DNA of 11,267 bases from Gemmatimonadota bacterium. Lineage in GTDB: Bacteria > Gemmatimonadota > Gemmatimonadetes > Longimicrobiales > UBA6960. The notes under the pieces are model-generated. The model saw nothing but the letters and a program-made list of their open reading frames with translations. It did no database searches and was not told the origin of the DNA. Shown piece by piece: positions 1 through 7,321 of the stretch. The stretch is taken from the NCBI GenBank assembly GCA_019347995.1, contig JAHWKH010000039.1:1-11267 (forward strand), in the 5' to 3' direction. Each line of letters opens with the position of its first letter. The first letter of the stretch is position 1. Made by a program: the position numbers and the translations under genes.

Positions 1-453
1 GATGGGAATTCCTGCACGTCTGCGTGGATGACGCCAGCCGCGTCGCCTATGCGGAGGTGCTGCCGGACGAAAAGGGCGTCACCTGTGCCGCCTTCCTCAA
101 ACGAGCGGCAGATTGGTTCGCCGGCCGCGGCGTCCGGCTGGAGCGGGTGATGACCGACAATGGCGGCGGATACGTCTCGAAGGTCTTCCGGCGCGTTCTC
201 GAGGCTCTGGGCGCCCGCCACATCCGAACCCGGCCCTTCACCCCGCGGACCAACGGGAAGGCCGAACGATTCATCCAGACCTGCAAACGGGAGTGGGCTT
301 ACGCCCGCCCCTACCATCACTCAGACATCAGGACAGCTGCCTTGCCGACGTTCCTCTGCTATTACAACTGCCATCGCTCTCACTGGGGGATCGGCAGAAA
401 AACGCCCCAGCTCCGATTCACCGAGCTGGTGAACAACGTATCTGGCAGCAACA
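1..453 (+). mobile_element. Right end of an IS481-like insertion sequence
   Basis: The transposase frame runs nearly to the end of the element, as in compact IS481-type elements. I place the right tip at 453 because the bases 451-453 read ACA, the right-hand partner of the TGT...ACA ends usual in this family. They are followed at once by a CTAG hexamer that matches the IS481 target preference. The last 25 bases (about 429-453) would then be the right terminal inverted repeat and would also encode the last transposase residues. The left end is outside the window, so the repeat cannot be compared. The presence of the element is well supported; the exact boundary is inference. Confidence 0.7.
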
Positions 454-458
454 CCTAG
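1..458 (+). CDS. IS481-like transposase, C-terminal part (5' end outside window)
   Basis: This is the rve/DDE integrase core of an IS3/IS481-type transposase, which cuts and joins the element ends during transposition. The frame is open from base 3 and begins inside the catalytic core (WEFLHVCVDDAS), so the N-terminal helix-turn-helix part lies upstream of the window. The GTG at 24 is an internal valine, not a start. All three catalytic acidic residues can be placed: D in CVDDAS, D in MTDNGGGY and E in TNGKAERF. The motif order TNGKAERFIQT followed by YNxxRxHxG is typical of IS481-family enzymes. The protein ends VSGSNT at a TAG at 456-458. The copy looks intact as far as it is visible. Third-position GC is lower than in the neighbouring genes, which suits a mobile gene. 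The family is confident; the exact IS name cannot be given from this fragment. Confidence 0.92.
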   Translation, partial: WEFLHVCVDDASRVAYAEVLPDEKGVTCAAFLKRAADWFAGRGVRLERVMTDNGGGYVSKVFRRVLEALGARHIRTRPFTPRTNGKAERFIQTCKREWAYARPYHHSDIRTAALPTFLCYYNCHRSHWGIGRKTPQLRFTELVNNVSGSNT

Positions 459-459
459 G
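454..459. repeat. Probable target-site duplication (right copy) CCTAGG of the IS481-like element
   Basis: The six bases match NCTAGN, the hexamer that Bordetella IS481 is known to duplicate on insertion. The central CTAG gives a TAG stop to the transposase on the plus strand (456-458) and a TAG stop to the GGDEF gene on the minus strand (457-455). Because CCTAGG is palindromic and would be regenerated on insertion, the GGDEF gene keeps its stop codon. The left copy lies outside the window, so the duplication itself is not shown. Confidence 0.5.
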
Positions 460-1396
460 GCGTCGGAATCGCCGGCGCCACCACCCGGTCGCGGCCCTCC
501 GCCTTCGCCCGCAGCAGGGCCTGGTCGGCCACCTGGAAGAGGAACTCGGGCCTGCGGGCGTGGTCCGGGCAGGCGGAGAAGCCCGCCGACATGGTCACGT
601 GCACGCGTCCCCCCTCCCGCAGGGGCGGCCGTGCCTCCGCCACCACCGCCACGAGACGCTGGGCGGCCTTTCCGGCCACGTCGGGACCGGTGCTGGGGCA
701 GAGGACCGCGAACTCCTCGCCGCCCACGCGGAAGCAGGCGTCGGCGGCCCGGGTGTGCTCCGCGAGCATCCTCCCCACCCAGGCCAGCACCTCGTCACCC
801 ACGTCGTGGCCCATGGTGTCGTTGATCGCCTTGAACCTGTCCAGGTCCAGGAGGATCAGGGCGAAGCCGTCGCCGTAGCGGCGGAAGCGGTCGCACTCCT
901 CATGCAGCCGCTCGTGGAAGGCACGCCGGTTCAGGAGGTTCGTCAGGGAATCCCGGAGCGCCTGGTCCGACAGGCCGCTGATCTGCTCGTCGGCGTTGCG
1001 GATGCGTTGCGAGAGCGCCCCGAGGATCTCCACGGCCAGCCGCGGCGTCTCCATGAGCACGCGATCGAAGTCGGCCCTGGCCAGCGCCAGCGCCTCGACC
1101 CGATCCACCGCCCGCACGGTGGCGGAGCGAGGCTTCTCGTTGAGCAGCGCCATCTCGCCGAAGCACTCGCCCGAGCCCAGCCGCGCCAGCTCGAACTCCG
1201 CGCTGCGAGCCGGATAGAGGATCTGCACCACGCCGGACGTGACGATGTAGAGGGCGTGACCCGGGTCGCCGATGGTCACGATCTCCGTTCCCGGCTCGAA
1301 CGCCACCGGCCTCGTCGCGTCCAGGACGCGCTGGAGGTCGTCCGGCGACAACTCCCGGAAGAGGGGAACGCGGGTGAGGAGCTCTCGCTGGTCCAT
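455..1396 (-). CDS. Cyclic-nucleotide-binding / GGDEF protein, probable diguanylate cyclase
   Basis: The 313-residue protein probably makes cyclic di-GMP from two GTP in response to a small ligand. Residues 10-125 form a CRP-like cNMP-binding domain. Its phosphate-binding cassette lies at about 79-94 (FGEMALLNEKPRSATV), with the Glu and Arg that hold the cyclic phosphate in cAMP/cGMP-binding members. Residues 150-308 are a GGDEF domain: LTNLLNRRAF entry helix, DLDRFKAIND, then GGEEF at 225-229. An RxxD pair (R216, D219) sits exactly five residues before GGEEF, as in a product-inhibition I-site. No membrane segment or signal peptide is visible, so it is probably cytoplasmic. The start is the ATG at 1396, which opens directly on the helix before the cNMP domain; the frame continues upstream to a GTG at 1468 with no recognisable sequence. 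The stop lies in the CTAG at the IS end, yet the domain is complete, so the gene looks functional. Confidence 0.9.
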   Translation of the reverse strand: MDQRELLTRVPLFRELSPDDLQRVLDATRPVAFEPGTEIVTIGDPGHALYIVTSGVVQILYPARSAEFELARLGSGECFGEMALLNEKPRSATVRAVDRVEALALARADFDRVLMETPRLAVEILGALSQRIRNADEQISGLSDQALRDSLTNLLNRRAFHERLHEECDRFRRYGDGFALILLDLDRFKAINDTMGHDVGDEVLAWVGRMLAEHTRAADACFRVGGEEFAVLCPSTGPDVAGKAAQRLVAVVAEARPPLREGGRVHVTMSAGFSACPDHARRPEFLFQVADQALLRAKAEGRDRVVAPAIPTP

Positions 1397-1650
1397 GGGA
1401 GATCCGGGGTGATCGGCCGCGCAGGGCCGTGGAAGCGCAACATAGGGGCCGTGGGGGACGGGCGCCACGCGTGTGACGCGGCCCGCCGGGCCGGCCGACG
1501 AGCACCACCTGGTGGGGTGAGCCGACCGGCGCCGCCGCCAGCTCGGTCCCGAGGGCCTCCCAGCGCTCCGGCACCCACGGCGCCTGCGGGTCGAGCCGCT
1601 GCGCCGTCGCGTCCCGCACCCGCTGCTCGGCGTCGTGAAGGCTGGTGGCC
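1397..1650. other. Stretch without an intact gene between the GGDEF gene and the truncated RND gene
   Basis: These 254 bases separate the divergently read GGDEF and RND genes. The part next to the GGDEF start (about 1397-1480) shows no consistent coding signal on either strand and should carry the GGDEF promoter. On the minus strand a TATGTT at about 1442-1447 is the only -10-like hexamer, and I see no convincing -35 partner. The remainder is occupied by the coding-like minus-strand fragment listed separately. No tRNA, repeat or terminator is visible. Confidence 0.5.
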
Positions 1651-1652
1651 AT
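1479..1652 (-). pseudogene. Coding-like orphan fragment, function unknown
   Basis: Reading the minus strand from the ATG at 1652, the first 58 codons have G or C at the third position in all but two. They give a normal-looking hydrophilic peptide (MATSLHDAEQRVRDATAQ... ending near HQVVLVGRPGG). After about 1480 the third-position bias collapses, although the frame stays open into the GGDEF gene. Upstream of 1652 the same strand is antisense to the RND gene. The start codon shares the palindrome CCATGG with the first in-frame ATG of the RND remnant, so neither gene has room for a promoter here. I do not recognise a family. The best reading is a gene remnant cut at both ends by rearrangement; a real short gene is less likely. 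Confidence 0.35.
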
Positions 1653-4134
1653 GGTGGTGACCCGGCCGGCCAGCGCCGCCGACGTGGGCGCGGCGGTCAT
1701 CGCGTCGCGCGCCGGCACGCCGGTGCGCGTGGGCGACGTCGCCACCGTCCACGACACGTACGAGGAGGCCACCGAGCTCCAGCGCATCGACGGCCGCCCC
1801 GCCGTCAGCTTCGACGTGGTCAAGGCGGTCGGGACCAACACGGTCCGCGCCGCCGACCGGGTGAAGGCGCGCCTGGCGCGGCTGGAGGCGACCCTGCCGT
1901 ACGGCGCCGCGTTCGTGCTGGTGGACGACGAGAGCGAGGACATCCGCCGCCAGCTCTCGGACCTGCGGCTGCGGGCGGTGGTGGCGGCGGCGGTCATCTT
2001 CCTGGTGCTGCTCGGGTTCCTGGGCTCCTTCCGCTCGGCGGCGGTGGTCTTCGCCACCATCGCCTTCAGCGTCCTCATCGCGCTGAACCTCGTCTACTTC
2101 GGCGGGCTCTCCCTGAACCTCCTGACCCTCATGGGCCTGGCCATGGGCTTCGGCCTGGTGGTGGACAACGCCATCGTGGTGCTGGAGAACGTCTTCCGGC
2201 GGTGGCAGGCCGGCGAGGCCGCCCCCGACGCCGCCGAGGCGGGCACGCGCGACGTGGTCCTGCCGATCCTGGCTTCGACGGCCACCACCCTCATCGTGTT
2301 CGTGCCGTTCGTCTATCTCCAGGGCGAGCTGCGCGTGTTCTACGTGCCGTTGGCCGTGGTGGTGGCCCTCACGCTCGTCGCGTCCCTCTTCGTGGCGTTC
2401 ACGTTCGTGCCGGCGCTGTCGGCGCGGCTGCTCTCGGCGCGGGCGGGGCGGGGGGTGCGAGCGGGGGGCGTGCTGCGAGGGGGAGGGCACGGCGGCGACC
2501 CGAGCCCGGCGTCCGGGCCGCCCGCCGGCCCAGCCGCCCACCCCCCCCTCTACGTCCGCTTCTACGCCGGCCTGCTCGACCTGACCCTGCGCCACCCATG
2601 GCCCACCGTGGCGGTGGCCGCGGTGCTCCTCGCCGGCTCCTGGACCCTCTTCGACCGCTACGTCACCCGCGGCGTGGTGTGGGGAGGTGGATGGGGGCAG
2701 CAGACCTACATCCTCATCAACGTGGAGCTGCCCCGGGGCTCCAACCTGGAGCGCACCGACCAGCTCGTGCGCTTCTTCGAGGAGAGGCTGGCCGGACTGC
2801 CGGAGGTGGAGCGCTTCACCACCACGGTGAACCAGACCTCCGGCCGCATCGAGGTCACCTTCCCCGACTCGCTCGAGAGCACGTACGTCCCGGTGGCCAT
2901 CAAGGAGCGGATGTTCGGCTACAGCCACACGTTCACCGGGGCCCAGGTGCGCGTGTACGGCTACGGCCCCTCGTTCTACGGCGGGGGAGGGGCGCCGCCC
3001 ACCTATGGCATCACGGTGCTGGGCTACAACTTCGAGCGCGTGCGCGAGATCGCCGAGTCGCTGGGCGGGCGCATCGCCCGCCTGTCCCGCGTCGCCGAGG
3101 TCGACACCAACGCCTCCGGCGCGTTCACCCGGGACCGTGCCAGCGAGTTCGTGGTGCGCGTGGACAGGGACGCCGTGTCCCGCCACGGCCTCACGGTCCG
3201 CGACCTCGTGGCGCGCATGAACGCCGCCGTCGGAGGGGGCGGCGGCCTCGCCCGGGTGAAGCTGGGCGGCGAGGAGGTCGACGTCCGCGTCGCCCTGAGC
3301 GGCGCCGACGAGACGGACGTGCTGGCGCTCGAGGAGACCCTGCTGCAGGGGCCGGGGGGCGAAGGGATCCGCCTCGGCGACCTGGTCGGCGTGGAGTCAC
3401 GCGACGTCCTGGCCAACATCCACCGCGAGAACCAGCAGTACGAGCGGCGCGTGGCGTACGAGTTCCGCGGCCCCCGCAGGCTCGGCGACCTGGTGCAGGA
3501 GGCCGTCATCGCCAGCACCGAGGTGCCGCCGGGCTACACGGTGGAGAAGGCCGAAGGGTGGCGCTTCGGAGACCAGGAGCGCCAGCAGGTGCTGATGGTG
3601 CTGCTGGTGGCGTTGACGCTGGTCTACATGGTCACCGCGGCCCTCTTCGAGTCGCTGCGCCAGCCGCTGTGCGTGATCCTCACCGTGCCCATGGCCGCCA
3701 TCGGCATCTTCATGATCTTCTTCTACACCGGCGCCACGTTCACCCGCGAGGCCTACATCGGCGCCATCATGACGGGCGGCATCGTGGTGAACAACGCCAT
3801 CCTGCTGGTGGACCACCTGAACCGCGTGCGGTCGCGGCGCGGGCTGCGATTCGAGGCGGCGGTGGTCACCGCGACCCTGGAGCGCGTGCGGCCGATCCTC
3901 ATGACGACGGCCACCACGGTCCTGGGCCTGCTCCCCCTCGTGGCGTTCTCCGGCGCCGACGAGAACATCTGGAACGCCCTGGGCTTCACGCTGATCGGCG
4001 GCCTGCTCTCCTCCACGCTCCTGGTGCTCACCGTCACCCCCGCCCTGTACCTGCTCATGGAGCGGGGAAGGGGGGAGGCCGCGCTGGCGTCGCGCATCCT
4101 GCCCCCCGCAGCCGCTGCCGCCGGCGCCGACTGA
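1651..4134 (+). pseudogene. RND-type efflux transporter, N-terminally truncated
   Basis: This is an inner-membrane proton-driven efflux pump subunit of the AcrB/HAE or NolG-like RND group. The 827 residues from ATG 1651 start in the first periplasmic porter region (TPVRVGDVATV). They then run through TM2-TM6 (about residues 105-265), a low-complexity Gly/Pro/Ala linker (about 270-305), TM7, the second porter domain (about 345-645), and TM8-TM12. The TM4 motif GLVVDNAIVVLEN holds D172, equivalent to AcrB Asp407, with Asn in place of Asp408. The TM10 motif reads VVNNAILLVD, with Asn where AcrB has Lys940. These changes occur in related RND branches and do not by themselves mean loss of function. 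AcrB Asp407 corresponds to residue 172 here, so about 230 residues (TM1 and most of the first porter domain) are missing. An in-frame TGA at 1636-1638 closes the frame upstream. No adaptor or outer-membrane channel gene is present. Probably non-functional, unless the junction is an assembly artefact. Confidence 0.85.
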
Positions 4135-4143
4135 TCCGGCGCT

Positions 4144-4722
4144 TCAGCCGCCCACGGCGTCCAGGGCCGCCCGCAGGTCGGCCTCCAGGGCGTCCTCCCG
4201 TAGCACCGGTCGGTAGCTCGCCCCCTCGAGGAAGAGCCCCGGTGTCCCCGTGACCCCGCTGGCGCGGCCGCCGCGCATGTCGCGCCATATGCGCTCCGCG
4301 TGGGTCCGTTCCCGCACGTCGCGATGGAGGCGCTCCACGTCGAGCCCCAGCTCGGCGGCGACGCGGTCCAGCTCGCCGGGACCCCGCCGCGGATCCATCT
4401 CGAGAAGCCGGTCGTACATGGGCCAGAACGCCCCCTGGGCCCCGGCGGCCTCCACCGCCAACGCCGACTGCATGGCCCGGGGGCGGCTGGAGACGAGAGG
4501 GAAATGGCGGTGCACGAAGCGCACGCGCTCCCGCAGCTCCTCGCTGAGGGCCCCGAAGACGCCGTGGAACGCCTGGCAGTCGGGGCATTCGAAATCGGCG
4601 TAGGCCACCAGGGTGACGACGCCGGAGGTGGGGCGGAAGCGGTCCGCCGCCTCCACGGGGACCCGCAGCCGACGCTCGGGATCCAGGACTCCATGGGGAA
4701 GGACGAGGGTGGGTGGGGTCAT
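4144..4722 (-). CDS. DsbA-family thioredoxin-fold oxidoreductase, cytoplasmic type
   Basis: The 192-residue protein has a DsbA-like thioredoxin fold and should catalyse thiol-disulfide exchange. The strand VVTLVAYADFECPDC carries the active-site CPDC at residues 46-49 (C46, C49). A long helical insertion follows (about 60-150), and the cis-proline loop is GVTGTP with T160-P161 before a final strand and helix. There is no signal peptide or lipobox, so it resembles the cytoplasmic DsbA-like group, whose domain also occurs fused to some NhaA antiporters, rather than periplasmic DsbA. Pro-Asp between the cysteines is unusual beside the commoner Pro-Tyr or Pro-His. The start is ATG 4722; upstream bases give only a weak purine stretch. 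The stop lies 9 bp from the RND stop (convergent). The gene is divergent from glnS across 193 bp. The physiological substrate cannot be told from the sequence. Confidence 0.85.
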   Translation of the reverse strand: MTPPTLVLPHGVLDPERRLRVPVEAADRFRPTSGVVTLVAYADFECPDCQAFHGVFGALSEELRERVRFVHRHFPLVSSRPRAMQSALAVEAAGAQGAFWPMYDRLLEMDPRRGPGELDRVAAELGLDVERLHRDVRERTHAERIWRDMRGGRASGVTGTPGLFLEGASYRPVLREDALEADLRAALDAVGG

Positions 4723-4797
4723 GGGCGTTCTCGCGAGGGCTCGTGCGGCGAGGGGCGAGCCGAAAGATGGGTGGACGCCGCCGGGCCATCCAGGGGC

Positions 4798-4820
4798 GGA
4801 GGGGTGTTCCGGACCCCTCC
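4798..4820. promoter_or_regulatory. 8-bp inverted repeat GGAGGGGT-N7-ACCCCTCC in the divergent promoter region
   Basis: The arms 4798-4805 and 4813-4820 are perfect complements around a 7-bp centre. The dyad lies between the dsbA-like start (4722) and the glnS start (4916), just upstream of a TACGTT at 4841-4846 that may be a -10 element for glnS (TGC precedes it, so an extended -10 is possible). No T-run follows, so it is not a standard terminator. It may be a repressor or activator operator for one or both genes, or an RNA hairpin in an upstream-initiated transcript. The repeat is visible; the role is inference. Confidence 0.4.
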
Positions 4821-4915
4821 AGTCGTCCGGGGGTTGTTGCTACGTTGGACCTGCCGCCGCGCATCGCGGCCGCCGACGCCCCGACGCTACCCCTCTCCGG
4901 ACCTGCCACCACACC

Positions 4916-7321
4916 GTGAGCGACACCTCCTCCGGCACCGCCGCCGAGCCCCGCGCCCCCGGGCGGGATTTCATCCGCCAGACCATCGACCGCGACCTGG
5001 AGAGCGGTCGCTGGGACCGGGTCGTTACGCGCTTCCCCCCCGAGCCCAACGGCTTCCTGCACATCGGACACGCCAAGGCGGTGTGCCTCAGCTTCGGCAT
5101 CGCGGAGGAGTACGGCGGCCGCTGCCACCTGCGCTACGACGACACCAATCCGGAGACGGAGGAGGACGTCTACGTCCGCGCCATCGCCGCCGACGTCCGG
5201 TGGCTGGGCTTCGACTGGGGCGGGCATCGCTACTTCGCGTCCGACTATTTCGAGCGCATGTACGCGTGCGCCGAGCTGCTGGTGGAGAAGGGCAGCGCGT
5301 ACGTGGACTCCTCCTCGGAGGAGGAGATCCGGGAGATGCGCGGCACCCTCACCGAGCCGGGGCGGGAGAGCCCCTTCCGCGACCGCCCGGTGGAGGAGAA
5401 CCTGGACCTCCTGCGGCGCATGAAGGCCGGCGAGTTCCCCGACGGCGCCCACGTGCTGCGCGCCAAGATCGACATGGCCTCGCCCAACATGGTCATGCGC
5501 GACCCGGTGCTCTACCGGATCCGGCACGCCACGCACCACCGGACCGGCGACGAGTGGTGCATCTACCCGCTCTACGACTACGCCCACTGCCTCGAGGACG
5601 CCTTCGAGGGCATCACCCACTCCCTGTGCACGCTGGAGTTCGTCCCCAATCGGGCGATCTACGACTGGGTGCTGGACGAGGTTGGCTTCGAGGAGCCGCG
5701 CACGCACCAGTACGAGTTCAACCGCCTGCACCTCGAGTACACGGTCCTCTCCAAGCGCAAGCTCATCCGGCTGGTGCGGGAGGGCCACGTGGACGGATGG
5801 GACGATCCGCGCATGCCCACCCTGACCGGGCTGCGACGCCGAGGCGTTCCGCCCGGCGCCGTGCGCGCGTTCTGTGGATCGCTGGGGGTCACCAAGAGCG
5901 ACAGCCGGGTGGACGTGGCCAAGCTGGAGCACGCCATCCGTGAGGAGCTCAACCAGGAGGCGCCCCGGGTCATGGGGGTGCTGCGCCCCCTCCCCCTCAC
6001 CGTCACCACGTGGCCCGAGGGGGAGGTGGACTGGATCGACGCGCCCAGCTATCCGAAGGACGTGGGCCGGGAGGGCAGCCGCCGGATCCCCTTCGACGGC
6101 AAGCTCCTGGTGGAGCGCGACGACTTCCGCGAGGACCCGCCGAAGGGCTGGTACCGCCTGGCGCCGGGCCGGGAGGTGCGCCTGCGCTACGGCTATTTCG
6201 TCACGGTGGACGAGGTGGTCCGCGATCCGGAGACCGGCGAGGTGGCCGAGCTGCGCTGCAGCCACGATCCCGCCACGCGGGGCGGCGACGCGCCGGACGG
6301 GAGGAGCCCCAAGGGCACGATCCACTGGGTGTCGGCGGCCCACGCGCTGGACGCGGAGGTACGCCTCTACGACCGGCTGTTCTCGGTGCCGGACCCCGAC
6401 GACGTGCCCGAGGGCGAGGACTTCACGTACCACCTCAACCCCGGCTCGCGGATTGTGCTGGAGGGGGCGAAGGTGGAGCCGTCGCTGGGCCAGGCGCCCC
6501 CGGACACGCGCTGGCAGCTGGAGCGCACGGGATACTTCTGGCGCGACCCCGAGGAGGGACGAGGGGAGCGCCTGGTGCTGAACCGCATCGTCAGCCTGCG
6601 CGACGCGTGGGCGCGGCGCGAGGCGGCGGAGGACGCCCGGGGCGGCGCCACCGACCATCCGGAGCCTGTGGGTGGCTCACCGACGGCGCACACCGAGCCG
6701 CCTCCCGAGCAGCGCCCCGGCGCCGGGCCCGAGACGCGGGTCAGCGACGCCAGGGAGCGCGCCCGCTCGGCGGACCCTGAGCTGGCTCGCCGCCGCGCCC
6801 GCTACCTGGACGCGATGGGCCTCGATGCCGACGCCGCGGGCATCCTCTCGGGCGACCGCGCCCTCTCCGACTTCTTCGAAGCCGCCGTGGAGGCCCATGA
6901 CGCCCCCGGGAGCGTGGCTTCGTGGGTGGTCAACGACGTGCTGCGCGAGCTGGGCGAGCGCGATCCCGGCGATCTGCCCTTCGGGGGCGCCGCCCTGGGA
7001 CGGCTCGTTCGGCTGGTCGACGAGGACCGCGTCACCCGCGCCCTGGCCCGGCAGGTGCTGGCCGAGATGGCGGCCGAGGGGGGCGATCCCGACGCCATCG
7101 TGGAACGCCGCGGCCTCACAAAGGTGAGCGATCCCGACGCCCTGGAGCCGCACGTGGAGCGGGCGCTGGCCGAGCGCCCCGACAAGGTGGAGGAATACCG
7201 CGCCGGCAAGACGGGGCTCCTGGGCTTCTTCGTGGGACAGGTCATGCGTGCCACCGGCGGAACCGCCGACCCGAAGCTGGTGGCGGCCCTGATGCGCGAG
7301 CGCCTGGAGGGCGACGGATGA
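4916..7321 (+). CDS. glnS: Glutaminyl-tRNA synthetase with C-terminal YqeY-like domain
   Basis: GlnRS attaches glutamine to tRNA-Gln with ATP in the cytoplasm. The 801-residue protein opens at GTG 4916, the only start just before the conserved opening (RDFIRQTIDRDLESG); the ribosome site is weak. The class I signature PNGFLHIGH is at residues 45-53 with HIGH at 49-52. The KMSKS equivalent is LSKRK at 278-282. The catalytic core (about 15-330) and the two beta-barrel anticodon-binding domains (about 335-560) are complete. A Pro/Glu/Ala-rich linker (about 570-615) then leads to a YqeY/GatB-tail-like helical domain (about 620-801), ending in GLLGFFVGQVMRATGG with an invariant-looking Lys-Gly-like turn. 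Deinococcus GlnRS carries the same kind of tail, where it helps tRNA binding. The stop codon overlaps the gltX start (ATGA). Its presence implies direct Gln-tRNA formation rather than sole reliance on transamidation. Confidence 0.95.
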   Translation: MSDTSSGTAAEPRAPGRDFIRQTIDRDLESGRWDRVVTRFPPEPNGFLHIGHAKAVCLSFGIAEEYGGRCHLRYDDTNPETEEDVYVRAIAADVRWLGFDWGGHRYFASDYFERMYACAELLVEKGSAYVDSSSEEEIREMRGTLTEPGRESPFRDRPVEENLDLLRRMKAGEFPDGAHVLRAKIDMASPNMVMRDPVLYRIRHATHHRTGDEWCIYPLYDYAHCLEDAFEGITHSLCTLEFVPNRAIYDWVLDEVGFEEPRTHQYEFNRLHLEYTVLSKRKLIRLVREGHVDGWDDPRMPTLTGLRRRGVPPGAVRAFCGSLGVTKSDSRVDVAKLEHAIREELNQEAPRVMGVLRPLPLTVTTWPEGEVDWIDAPSYPKDVGREGSRRIPFDGKLLVERDDFREDPPKGWYRLAPGREVRLRYGYFVTVDEVVRDPETGEVAELRCSHDPATRGGDAPDGRSPKGTIHWVSAAHALDAEVRLYDRLFSVPDPDDVPEGEDFTYHLNPGSRIVLEGAKVEPSLGQAPPDTRWQLERTGYFWRDPEEGRGERLVLNRIVSLRDAWARREAAEDARGGATDHPEPVGGSPTAHTEPPPEQRPGAGPETRVSDARERARSADPELARRRARYLDAMGLDADAAGILSGDRALSDFFEAAVEAHDAPGSVASWVVNDVLRELGERDPGDLPFGGAALGRLVRLVDEDRVTRALARQVLAEMAAEGGDPDAIVERRGLTKVSDPDALEPHVERALAERPDKVEEYRAGKTGLLGFFVGQVMRATGGTADPKLVAALMRERLEGDG

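Noticed and set aside
113..1660. Long plus-strand open frame antisense to the GGDEF gene
   Set aside because: It is an Arg/Pro/Gly-rich shadow frame produced by high GC. The minus strand carries complete cNMP and GGDEF motifs over the same bases.
2430..2560. GC-rich low-complexity stretch inside the RND gene as an insertion or frameshift
   Set aside because: The frame stays open and resumes with TM7 motifs. It falls at the cytoplasmic linker between TM6 and TM7, where RND proteins vary in length.
1276..3186. Minus-strand open frame opposite the RND gene
   Set aside because: It is rich in His, Gln, Asp and Gly, typical of antisense of GC-rich membrane-protein genes. The plus strand shows clear RND motifs throughout.
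4055..6658. Very long minus-strand open frame across the DsbA-like and glnS genes
   Set aside because: Its composition (His/Arg/Gly/Pro/Val) and lack of any domain show that it is antisense to the well-supported glnS and frame-shifted against the DsbA-like gene.
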